Assembly: GCF_016482825.1 (NCBI RefSeq)
Contig: NZ_JAEMNV010000002.1
Location: 682,001 to 746,000, forward strand
Length of the DNA: 64,000 nucleotides
Reading direction: 5' to 3'
Source: Antrihabitans stalagmiti
Lineage (GTDB): Bacteria; Actinomycetota; Actinomycetes; Mycobacteriales; Mycobacteriaceae
How positions within the stretch are numbered: position 1 is the stretch's first letter; each line of letters opens with the position of its first letter. The position numbers were made by a program, and so were the translations under genes. Below, piece by piece: positions 9,811 through 20,600 of the stretch. The notes under the pieces were generated by a model. That model saw only the letters and a list, made by a program, of their open reading frames with translations. It did no database searches and was not told where the DNA came from.

Positions 9811-11830
9811 TCATGCCGTCCGAAGACGATCGCGCACCGTGCTCAGCCTGTCGTCCCTGCCGCTCGCCGAAAAGGATCGCAGCAGATCACCGACGGTCCC
9901 GTGGAAGCCCGCGGCAATCCGCTCCAGCAGAACAGTGAATCGAGATACGACGCGCGCGACGGTCTCCGCATCGAACACGGCAGTCGGATAGATGAGCGCA
10001 CCCTCCACGCCGGCGGGACGGCGATCCGCGGTGTAGTGGTCGCGGATGGCGAACTCCAGATCGTGTTTGGCCCGTACCGCTGCGATGGGATAGGACGCCA
10101 AGCCGACCACACCGTCGACCACGTGCACGTCGGCAACGATGGTGTGCAGAATCAGCGTGGCGCGGAACAGCGGTTCGGACGCTGATGCGCCGTGCTCCCG
10201 CAACGCGCGAAGCAAACGTGGGTTGGACGTGTCCGGATGGGCGAAAGCGCCGAACACTACCTCGCGGACCTCGCGCAGGTACTCCGCAAGGGAGTCCGCG
10301 TCCTCGAACCGGATTCGCATCAGGACGTCGTCGGAGAAATTGCCGACGAGACCGTCGAGCCGCTCGTCGCTGCGGCCGGCGAGCGAGGTGGCGACAGTGA
10401 CATCGGCGCTTTCCCCGAAGGCACCGACGACCAGCGCGAACGCGGCCTGCAGAATCATGAACAGGCTCATTCCGCGCTGTTCGGCAAGGTCGAGAAGCTG
10501 CGCGTGCAGCAGGCCGTCCAGTGCGAACGGGATCGTCGCGCCTGCCGTGCACCGCACCGTCCCGACCGGTCGATCCGTGGGAAGATCCAGCCGAGCTGGG
10601 CGGTCCGCGAGTGTCGCGAGCCAGTACCGCAGTGCAGCGCCGGCAGGACTGTTCGCGTCCCGCTCGTCCCCGAGTTCGGCGCGTTTGTCCATGACGTAAT
10701 CGCGGTAGCGAAGCGGCAGCGCTGGCCATGTCGGCGCAACACCGTTGCGGCGAGAGTCGTAGGCCACGAGCATGTCTCGAAGCAGCGGTCCGAACGAAAG
10801 TGCGTCTCCCGAGATGTGATGCAGCACGATGACGAGGACGGTGCGATGCGGCCCGATCTCGAACAGCCGAAGCCGCAGTGGAAGCTCGATCGACACATCG
10901 AACCCCCGATGGACGAACGACTCGATCGCACTGTCGAGCGCGACCGCCGACGTCCGCACTGTCTCCAGATCCACAACGACGTCGGACATCGGGTCGACAA
11001 CCTGCGCAGGTCCGTAGTCCGTCGACGGGTACCGCGTACGCAACGGCTCGTGGCGCTCCAGCACGTCGAGTACGGCAGCTTCGAGGTGCTCGATGTCGAT
11101 CTCTTCGACGATCTCGAATGCCGCCTTCATGTTCCAGTCGCCGTTCCGACTGCCGAGGACGTCGTGCCACATCCTTTCCTGCGCGGGCGCCAACGGAATG
11201 TGCTGTGCCAGATCGTCGTTGCCGATCAGGTTTGCTGCGGGATCCTGGTTCCACTGCGCATATGCGGTGTCGCTGAGGTCCAGTGGTCGCCAGGTCGGCT
11301 GCGGTCCTGCGGCACGCTCGGCATAGGCAACCGCCAGCTCTGCTGTGAGGCCGCGCATCGAAAGTTCGTCGGCGACGATGTGGTGTGCGACGAAACCGAG
11401 CACGTACTCCGACGGTTCGGCTGCCACACCGGCACCCGCATCGGAGGCCGGTTCGATTCGAAACAGCCTCGCACGCAACGGAACTTGAGACGCGATGTCG
11501 AAACCCGTGAGGGCGAGATCGAGAAAGCGCCGGAGGAGGTCCGGTGCAGCAACGCTTTCGACCTCGAGTTCGGGAAACGCTCGGGCCGCGGCAAGCACCA
11601 CCGGATAGGGCCCGTCATAGCCGGTCGGGTAGTACGTCCGCAGCGATTCGTGTCGTTCGACGACAGCCTGCGCTGCCTCTGCCAACGCGGACACATCGAG
11701 TCGACCGCTCAGGCTTACGGCAAGCGGAATGTCGTCGATCGCCGACGCGGTGTCGAACTGGTTGGAGAACCAAGACCGCTGCTGCGCGATCGACAATGCC
11801 GAAGGACTCCGTGTTTCGTTGTCCGACAAC
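9811..11830 (-). other. NRPS3 terminal half-C plus full C domains
   Basis: The first unit (about 11815-11225) has the C-domain N-lobe, from SIAQQRSWF to a YAQW segment, but no C-lobe. The second (about 11210-9811) is complete from PLAPAQERMW to the end. Both have the two His of HHxxxDG, but the final Gly is Glu in the first and Ala in the second. A terminal C domain is known in some NRPSs to release product by cyclisation or transfer; that role is inferred here. Confidence 0.8.
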
Positions 11831-13644
11831 AGATCTGCACCAGCGGATTGCGCCAGTGCCGCGGCTGCAAATCCGGCGACCGTCGGCGCATCGAACAACG
11901 TCGGGACCAGAATTCGAATGCCCATCCTCGCTCCGAGACGGGCAACCACCTTCACCGCGGTAAGTGAATCGCCACCGAGTGCGAAGAAGTTGTCGTCGGC
12001 TCCTACCCGCGCGACACCAAGCACGTCGGCGAACACCTCCGCGACGACCTGCTCGGTCGGCGTACTCGGCAATCGGTATTCGCAGACCGGCCTGACGGGG
12101 TCGGGCAGAGCGGCTCGATCGATCTTGCCGGCTGCGGTGAGCGGAAATTCGGCGAGCAGAACAAACGTGGTTGGAATCAGCTGACTCGGTAGCCGCTCGG
12201 TTAGGTAGCGACGCAACTCGTCGAGGTTCGGCGTCGCGTTCGACGCAGCGATCAGGTACGACGCCAAGTGCGCCGCAGTCGAATCATCTTGTCGCACAAT
12301 AGTTGCCGACATTGCCACAGCCGGGAAAGTCGAGATCGCGGCATCGATCTCGCCTGTTTCGATTCGGAAGCCACGCAACTTCACCTGCGCGTCGTTGCGC
12401 GCGACGAAAGACAGAACGCCGTCGTCGTCGCGCCGCACGAGATCACCGGTTCGATACAGGCGGGCGCCAGGATCACCGTACGGATCGGCTACGAACCGGG
12501 AAGCCGTCAACGCCGACCTCATGTGGTACCCACGTGCCACACCACTACCGGCGAGGTACAACTCGCCGACCGCGCCGAACGGCACAGGCCGCAGCTTGGC
12601 GTCCAACACGTACTGCCGCACACCATGAATCGGCCCACCGACGGAGACCTCGGCACCCGCGACGAGCGGCGCGCTGATGTTGCACGCCACAGTTCCCTCC
12701 GTCGGTCCGTAGGCATTGAAGAACTGCCGAACTACGCCGGAGCCGACCGGGCGTGCCCAGGATCGAACCAACGCAGGCGGACATACGTCACCGCCGACAA
12801 CGACCACTGCCAAATCATCCAACCCGGCCGGGTTCAGCGAAGCCAGCGCCGCGGGAGTGAGGAACGCGTGGGTCACGCGCTCCTCGCGCAGCAGTTCCGC
12901 CAGGTCCGGACCCCCGAGCACGTTTGGCCCCGCAACGACCATCGTGGCTCCCGCACCGAGCACAAGCAGCCATTCCAGAATCGAAGCATCGAAACTCGGC
13001 GACGCGAAATGCAGTACGCGCGAAGCAGCGGTCACGCCCGTCCTCGTCCGCAACTCGTCGGTCAGGTTCTGCAGACCCGAGTGCGTAACGACCACACCTT
13101 TCGGCGTGCCCGTCGAACCCGACGTGTAGATGACGTAGGCAGGATGCGCCACCTGCAAGGTTCTGATTCGATCCGAGTAGCTGACAGGATGTGACGGCTG
13201 CTCGGCGAGTTCACGTCGCGAGTGTTCGTCGTCCAGCACGAACCACTCCACGGTGTCGGGCAGCGACGGTCGAACGGCAGCGATCGTGATGCCGACGCTC
13301 GCGGCGGAATCGGCGACAAGGAAACCGATCCGCTGGGTTGGATAGGACGGATCGACCGGAACGTAGGCCGCTCCCGACTTGGCAACCGCCCACAGTGCGC
13401 TGATCGAGGCGACGGATCGTGGCAACGCGACAGCGACGGAGTCGCCAGGACCTGCTCCGCGTGCGATGAGGACGCGGGCAAGCCGTGACGACGTCACGTC
13501 GAGATCGGCGTAGGTCAACGACTCCGTGTCGCACACCACAGCAGTTGCCGCCGGATCGACTTCGACTGCGGCGGAGATCAATTGCGGCGCCATCGCGACT
13601 TTCTCGCGACGCCGACCCTGGCGGGCAACCCTCTCTTTGCGCAC
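9811..13644 (-). CDS. NRPS3: A-T-(half C)-C terminal synthetase
   Basis: Last subunit of the peptide assembly line, 1,277 aa. A domain at about 20-525: ATP-binding YTSGSTG at 173-179, FDAS at 219-222, A10 Lys507. T domain with phosphopantetheine Ser560 (LGGDS). Then an N-terminal half of a C domain, about 615-805, with HHIVADE (His754, His755), and a complete C domain, about 812-1277, with HHISGDA (His942, His943). There is no thioesterase or reductase. The GTG start follows GGTGAG, and the basic N-terminal tail (about 15 residues) may contact the upstream protein. The A domain has no C domain of its own: the C for this residue is the last C of NRPS2. The A code reads DALFVGAVAK; I cannot assign a substrate. 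NRPS2 ends 77 bases upstream. Confidence 0.93.
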   Translation of the reverse strand: MRKERVARQGRRREKVAMAPQLISAAVEVDPAATAVVCDTESLTYADLDVTSSRLARVLIARGAGPGDSVAVALPRSVASISALWAVAKSGAAYVPVDPSYPTQRIGFLVADSAASVGITIAAVRPSLPDTVEWFVLDDEHSRRELAEQPSHPVSYSDRIRTLQVAHPAYVIYTSGSTGTPKGVVVTHSGLQNLTDELRTRTGVTAASRVLHFASPSFDASILEWLLVLGAGATMVVAGPNVLGGPDLAELLREERVTHAFLTPAALASLNPAGLDDLAVVVVGGDVCPPALVRSWARPVGSGVVRQFFNAYGPTEGTVACNISAPLVAGAEVSVGGPIHGVRQYVLDAKLRPVPFGAVGELYLAGSGVARGYHMRSALTASRFVADPYGDPGARLYRTGDLVRRDDDGVLSFVARNDAQVKLRGFRIETGEIDAAISTFPAVAMSATIVRQDDSTAAHLASYLIAASNATPNLDELRRYLTERLPSQLIPTTFVLLAEFPLTAAGKIDRAALPDPVRPVCEYRLPSTPTEQVVAEVFADVLGVARVGADDNFFALGGDSLTAVKVVARLGARMGIRILVPTLFDAPTVAGFAAAALAQSAGADLLSDNETRSPSALSIAQQRSWFSNQFDTASAIDDIPLAVSLSGRLDVSALAEAAQAVVERHESLRTYYPTGYDGPYPVVLAAARAFPELEVESVAAPDLLRRFLDLALTGFDIASQVPLRARLFRIEPASDAGAGVAAEPSEYVLGFVAHHIVADELSMRGLTAELAVAYAERAAGPQPTWRPLDLSDTAYAQWNQDPAANLIGNDDLAQHIPLAPAQERMWHDVLGSRNGDWNMKAAFEIVEEIDIEHLEAAVLDVLERHEPLRTRYPSTDYGPAQVVDPMSDVVVDLETVRTSAVALDSAIESFVHRGFDVSIELPLRLRLFEIGPHRTVLVIVLHHISGDALSFGPLLRDMLVAYDSRRNGVAPTWPALPLRYRDYVMDKRAELGDERDANSPAGAALRYWLATLADRPARLDLPTDRPVGTVRCTAGATIPFALDGLLHAQLLDLAEQRGMSLFMILQAAFALVVGAFGESADVTVATSLAGRSDERLDGLVGNFSDDVLMRIRFEDADSLAEYLREVREVVFGAFAHPDTSNPRLLRALREHGASASEPLFRATLILHTIVADVHVVDGVVGLASYPIAAVRAKHDLEFAIRDHYTADRRPAGVEGALIYPTAVFDAETVARVVSRFTVLLERIAAGFHGTVGDLLRSFSASGRDDRLSTVRDRLRTA

Positions 13645-13721
13645 GATCGCTCACCCACGTTCCTCGCTGGACCTCCGCGGCCTGCGAGGATCGGACGGAG
13701 CGTAGCGGCCGAGTGTTAAAT

Positions 13722-14610
13722 CTAGGTGGCCAGCCAATCGGGAAGACTTCCCGCAAACTCCACGACGTCGTAATTTCCACCCAAACTCACGTCGGCAGCG
13801 TGTGCATTGTCACCAATTGCCACTACGGCAACCAAATCCGGTAGCTCAGGTGCGGTGACCCCGCTCAACAGCTCGACGCTCGCGAAAAGGTGTGTCACCC
13901 AATCCTGTTCGAGTACATCGCCGAGATCGGAGCCGTCGGATTCGACCTCCGCGACGACCAAGGCAGCGCCGGTGGTCCCCGCGAGCACGAACTCGACGAC
14001 AGCCGCTGGCGAATTCACCCCGCCGACATAAAGCAGACGTGAGTCGTAGTCGACGGCCAAGGTGGCACGGGCACGATCGACCACCGTAGCCAGCGAGTCG
14101 AACGACACGACCAGACCTGTGTCGGTTCCCGCCCCGACGACAATTGCCGGATCGTCTCCGCGCAGTGGCCTGAGGCGGTTCGCGTAGGTGATCGGTCGTG
14201 CGGACTGCTCGGCAATCTGCGTTGCCGTCTCGTCGTCGTCGAGAACCACCCACGTTGTCACACCGGCCGGGCCGGCTACACCGTCGAGCGACGCCCGGTA
14301 CGCGGCCCTTGTTACTCCGATGGGCGTGCCGACTCCACTCGACGCGACCTCCGCGTGCGCAGGATCCACAGCGACGATTGCCGCGCCGGCTTTCAACACC
14401 GCCCAGCCTGCGATCACCGAGTCGACGCTCCGATCCAGTGCGACCAGCACACCCGACCCCGGACCGCTGCCGTGTTCGATCAGCACGCGCGCCAACTGCG
14501 ACGACCGCTGATCCAGTTCCTGATACGACACCTCGTCTTCGCCGATGGCCAATGCCGGTGCGTCGGGACCGTCTTCGACAGCCGACACCAACTGCTGAGT
14601 CAGCGTGGTT
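13722..14610 (-). other. Pseudo-A domain at C-terminus of NRPS2
   Basis: About 295 residues after the last C domain. The start resembles a real A domain (VSYQELDQRSSQLARVLIEHG; AVLKAGAAIVAVDP). The ATP-loop position reads VVGAGTDTGLVVS instead of YTSGSTGxPKG, the FDxS pocket motif is gone, and the protein stops where NxYGPTE should be, so motifs A6-A10 and the catalytic Lys are absent. It cannot adenylate. It is homologous over its full length to the end of NRPS1. Confidence 0.85.
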
Positions 14611-17600
14611 CCCGACGACGATTCGGTCGGCGCCGCAGTTGCCGTGACGGCGCGATCGGCTGCCGCCAGCTGTTCCCGTTCGGCAGCGTCGAAGATGTCG
14701 ATGTCACCGACGGTTGCATCCGGGTTGTTTCCGACGGTTTCGAAAATGCGGACCAGTCTGCGGCCGAAGCCGGCCGCTGTCGACTCGTCGAAGAGATCCT
14801 TCGCGTAGGTGAAGATCGCGTCGAGTTCGCCGGGGCTGCCGTCCTCGTTGTGCCTGCCCTCGATCGTCAGCTGCAGGTCGAACTTGGCTGCGAGGTCGCC
14901 GGTGTCCAGCGCGCTGACGCTCAGGCCCGGCAATTCGAGATGGACCGGTTCGAGGTTCTGGAAAGCCATCGCGACCTGGAACAGCGGGTGATACGACTGC
15001 GCGCGGGCCGCACCGAGTTCGTCGACGAGCTCCTCGAAGGGCAAGTCGGCGTTGGCAAACGCGGACAGGTCGGCGTCGCGAGCCTGATCGACGACCGCGC
15101 TGAAGCCCGCGGCAAGGTCGATCCGGGTCCGCAGCGTCAACGTATTGACGAACATGCCGACCAGATCGTCGAGCGCTTGCTCGCCTCGACCCGCGATCGG
15201 GGTGCCGATCGAGATGTCCGTCGTACCCGACATCCGCGCCAACATCACGGCAAGACCGGCGTGCACGACCATGAACAGCGATGCGTTGTGCGCGTGGGCA
15301 ATTGCGACCAACTGTGCATGCACCTCGGCAGGCACGGTGAACGCGACCGACCCACCAGCCATCGTCGGCTGTACCGGACGCGGCCGATCGCTCGGCAACG
15401 CCAACTGATCGGGCGCTCCCGCGAGGGCCTGCTTCCAGTACGCCAGCTGCGCGGCCGCAATCGAGCCCTCCTGGTCGACCGTGCCGACCAGCTCTCGTTG
15501 CCAGAGTGTGTAATCCGCGTACTGCACTTCGAGCGGACTGCCTTCCGGCGCTCCTCCAGCCACACGCGCGGCGTAGGCAACCATCATGTCCCGTGCAAGC
15601 GGTGCCATCGAAGCACCGTCCGCCGAGATGTGATGGACAACCATCGCGAAGACATACTCGCCTGGCGCTACCCGGTAGAGCTTCGCCCGCAGCGGTGCAC
15701 GTTCGGCAACGTCGAAGCCGCGCGAGACCAACTCGACGATGCTCGGATACACATCGGAGTCGTCGATGACGGACAGTTCCAGTCCGGCAATCACCTCCGC
15801 TGCCCCGAGGATGTCCTGATACGGCACAACATCTTCGACGGGATACCTCGTGCGCAACGACTCGTGTCGTTCGATCACGTCACCGATCGCGAGTATCAGC
15901 GCCTCGACGTTCAGGTCACCGGACAGCTTGATCGCCAGCGGGATGTTGTACGCCGCCGAATCCGGATCGATTCGGTTCAACACCCACATCCGTTGCTGCG
16001 CAAGCGACAACGGCACGTGGTCGGGCCGATCGACCCGCGCCGGGCCGCGCCGGACGCCACCACCCGATCCTCGGACGACCCGCGCCGCGAGCGCCCCCAC
16101 CGACGGCGATTCGAACAACTCACGTACGCCGAGTTGCGCGTCGAGTGCTTCGTTCAGTCTGGCGACCGCCCGCGTCGCGACGAGCGAGTTACCGCCGAGG
16201 GAGAAGAAGTCGTCGTCGACCCCGACCCTCTCCGCGCCGAGCAGTGTCGCGAACACCTCGGCGACAGTCTGCTCGATCGGCGTTCCCGGCTCGCGGAACA
16301 CCGTGTCGCTCACGAACTCCGGTGCAGGCAGCGCGTTGCGGTCGAGCTTGCCGTTCGGTGTCAGCGGCAAAGCCTCCAGTGCGACCAACACATCGGGAAC
16401 CATGTATCCGGTCAGGAAGCCGCCGACGAAAGTACGAAGTTCGGCGGTATCGATCGCCGCGTGACGTCCCGCCTCGGGCACGACGTACCCGATGAGACGT
16501 TGGCCTGCATGCTCGTCCGTTCTGATCAACGCGACAGCTTGCGCGATCCCGTCGTAGCGCAGCAAGGCGGATTCGATTTCGCCGAGCTCGATCCGGAATC
16601 CGCGCAGCTGCACCTGCTGGTCACTGCGGCCCGCATACTCCAACTGCCCGTTGGCATTCCAGCGGGCGACGTCGCCGGTGCGGTACATCCTGGTTCCGGC
16701 AGGTCCGAACGGGTTCGCGACGAAGCGGCCGGCGGTCAGTCCTGTTCGTCCGAGATAACCACGGGACAACTGCTGCCCCGTCACGTACATCTCGCCGGGC
16801 ACGCCGACGGGGACCTGCCGCAATCGTGAATCGAGAACGTAGACACCGAGTCCGGGCAGGCCGGTTCCGATGACACTCGACGACGTCTCCTGCGCCAGTT
16901 TGCGATCCAACTCGAGATAGGACACGTGGACCGTTGTCTCGGTGATGCCGTACATGTTCACCAGACGCGGAGCATCGTCCGCGTGCCGTTCGTACCAGCG
17001 CCGCAGCTGGCGTAGGTCGAGCGCTTCGCCTCCGAACACGATGTAACGCAGCGCAAGATCGTCGGACGGATTCGCACGATCCGCTTCGGCAAGCTGATAG
17101 AACGCCGACGGCGTCTGGTTGAGCACCGTCACCTGTTCCCGACGTAGCAGGTTCAGGAACTGATCGGGCGAGCGTGAGGTGAGGTAGTCGACGACAACGA
17201 CCGATCCGCCGGTCGCGAGCGCCGCCCAGATCTCCCACACCGAGAAGTCGAACGCGAAGGAGTGGAACAGCGTCCATACATCGTTTTCGTCGAAACCGAA
17301 GGCGGGCTGTGCATTCGAGAACAACTCGACAACGTTGCGGTGCGCTACCGCAACACCCTTCGGCACACCCGTCGATCCCGACGTGTAAATGACATATGCC
17401 GTGTTGTCCGGTCGGAGCGGACGCAACCGCTCGTCGTCACTGATCACGGCCGACGAGAATTCCGACAACTCGAGCGAATCGATGGCAAGAGTTGGGACAT
17501 CCGTCGACGGCACCTTCTCCTGCTCCGACGACGTCGTCAGGATGCATGCCGGTGCGGCATCGGACAGGACGAATTCCAACCGCTGCTTCGGGTACGTCAC

Positions 17601-20600
17601 GTCGATCGGCAGATAGCCTGCGCCCGTTTCGATGACGGCAAGCAGCGCGACGATCAGCTCGGCAGACCGTTCGATTGCGACGGCGACCAGCGTCTCAGGA
17701 CCGACGCCCTCGGCAATCAGCCTCCGCGCCAACCGGTTGGCTTGCGCGGACAGCTCTCCGTAGGTCGTCGACGTTCCGTCGAATCGAACTGCAACAGCGT
17801 CGGGACGAAGTCGAACCTGCTCGTCGATCAGTTCGACCAGAGTCGCTCCCATCGCGCCGTGTGCCGCGCTAGGTCCAGGTAGCAAAGCCAGTTCGGCCGC
17901 ACTCAGCAGCTCGATATCGCCGACGGCCCGACGCGATTCGGCTGCGACAGCACCCAGAATGGTGGCGAATCGCTGCGCGAAGGTACTGACCGTCTGCTCT
18001 TCGAACAGGTCTGTCGCATAACTGATCACACCGGACAGTCCGGAGCCTGCGATGTCGTCACCGACTTCGGCGAGTGTGAACTGCAGATCGAATTTGGCTA
18101 CAGGCACGTCGAATTCGACGCCCGACACGGCCAGACCCGGCAGGTCCAACGAAGGTGACGACATGTTCTGGAACGCCAGCGCGACCTGGAACAGCGGATG
18201 CCGCGCGGCGGAACGATCCGGATCGAGTTGTTCGACCAGCCGCTCGAACGGCACATCGGCGTGCCCGAAGGCCCGAACGTCGGTCTCACGAACGTCGGCA
18301 AGCAACGCCTCGAACGGAGCGGCGGGATCGATGTCGGTGCGCAACACCAGGGTGTTCACGAACATGCCGACAAGTCGGTCGAGTTCCGCCTCGCCACGGC
18401 CCGCGATCGGGGTACCGATCGTGATGTCTCGTGTTCCGGACAGCCGCGCAAGGAGTACAGCCAGCGCCGCGTGCACGACCATGAACAGCGTCGAGTTCTG
18501 TTTGCGCGCAATCTCGTTGAGCCGCTGATGCACCTCCGCAGAGATCTCGAAGGCAACGTTCGCACCGCGGTAGCTCGAGGTTGCAGGGCGCACGTGATCG
18601 GTCGGCAGATCGAGTTGCTCGGGCAGCTCGGCCAACTCGGAGGTCCAGTAGGACAGTTGCTCGGCTAGTAGCGATCCTTCGTCGGTTTCGTTGCCGAGCA
18701 GAGCGCGCTGCCACAGCGAGTAGTCCGCGTACTGCACTGCGAGCGGCGGCCATTCGACGTCACGACCATGCGACCGCTCGACATACGCGACCATCACGTC
18801 GCGCGTCAACGGCGCCATGGAGAAGCCGTCGGCCGAGATGTGATGCACAACGAACACGAGCACGAACTCGCGCTCCGAGCACTGCAGCAGCTCTACTCGG
18901 AACGGCGGCGCCACAGTCACATCGAAGCCCGCAGAGATGAGCGAGGCGATACGAGCAGGTACGTCCGCTTCGGCAACGGCCACCACATCGAGCTGCGGAT
19001 GCACATCGGAGCGCGGTGAAATCCGTTGCCAGCCTTCACCGTCGAACTCCGGATAGCTGGTCCGCAGCACTTCGTGTCGATCGACGAGATCACCGATCGC
19101 GAGCCGCAGTGCGTCGACGTCCAAATCACCGGACAGCCGGACCGCCACCGGAATGTTGTACGCAGCGGACTCCGGCTCGAAGCGATTGAGGAACCACATC
19201 CGTTGCTGCGCAAGAGACAACGGCACCCGGTCGGGGCGCGGCTGCGCCGTCAGCGGAGTTCTGCCACCGGATCCGGAATGCTTCTCGACCAGCGCGGCAA
19301 GCCTGCCGACAGTCGGACCTTCGAACAGCACTCGCACCGGCACCTGCGTGTCGAGCGCAGCGCCGACCCGAGCTGCCACGTGCGTCGCGAGCAGGGAGTT
19401 GCCGCCAAGCGCGAAGAACGAATCGTCGACTCCGACCCGCTGCAGCCCGAGCACCTCGGCGAACACGTCCGCGATCGCTTGCTCCACAGGCGAACTCGGC
19501 GCCCTGAAGGCGGCCTCGCTGACGAAAACCGGCGCAGGCAGCGCTTTTCGATCCAACTTGCCGCTCGGATTCAGCGGCATCGCATCGAGCACAAGCAGGG
19601 TCGACGGCACCATGTAGACCGGCAGATCGCCTGCGATGGCGTCGGTCAGCGCTGCCGGATCGAGATCGGCACCGGCATCAGCGACGACATAGCCGACCAG
19701 CTGATCACCCAGCGCCGAATCCGCATGCACGATGACGGCGGATTGCCGCACACCCGATTGCCTGAGCAGAGCCGTTTCGATCTCACCCAGCTCGATTCGC
19801 AGACCACGAACCTTCACCTGGAAGTCGGTGCGCCCGAGGTACTGCAGGTCACCGGCTGCACTCCAGCGCACCAGGTCACCGGTCCGGTACAGGCGAGAAC
19901 CACTCTCTCCGTACGGGTTCGCCACGAACCGATCGGACGTCAGGTCAGCCCGACCGAAGTAGCCGCGCGCAACCTGGCGACCAGCGAGATACAACTCTCC
20001 CGCGACACCGACCGGAACCGGATGCAGGCGCTCGTCGAGAACCAACGCCTGTGCGTTCCAGACCGGTCCGCCCATCGGCACCGACGACACGGTGTCGTCG
20101 TCGACAGCTCGATGGGTCGCATGGACGGTGAACTCCGTGGGGCCGTAGAGGTTGAATGCCGCGGCAGAACTGACTCGGCGTAGCGCCGCAACCGTCGCAC
20201 CGGGAAGTGCCTCACCGGCAATCAACACCGTTCGAAGCGAATCGATCTGTCCGGCAGCGACACTCGCTACGAACACCGACAGCATCGACGGCACGAACGA
20301 TGTCATCGTGACACCTTCGGCGGCGATGACGTCGGCGAGATAGACGGGATCACGGTGGCCGTCGGGGGTCGCAACAACAAGTCGACCACCTGTGACGAGC
20401 GTTCCGAACAGTTCCCAGACCGAGACGTCGAACGTCGACGGAGTCTTCTGCAAGACCACGTCGGACGATCCGAGTCCGTATTCGGTTGTGATCCAGAGCA
20501 ACTGGTTGACCACCGAGCCGTGGCTGACAGCCACGCCCTTCGGCCGGCCAGTGGAACCCGACGTGAAGATCACGTATGCGGCGTTCGACGGCCGCAGGGG

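Noticed and set aside
9811-10400. Thioesterase at the end of NRPS3
   Set aside because: No GxSxG elbow or catalytic Asp/His pattern; the sequence aligns with the C-lobe of a condensation domain up to the stop.
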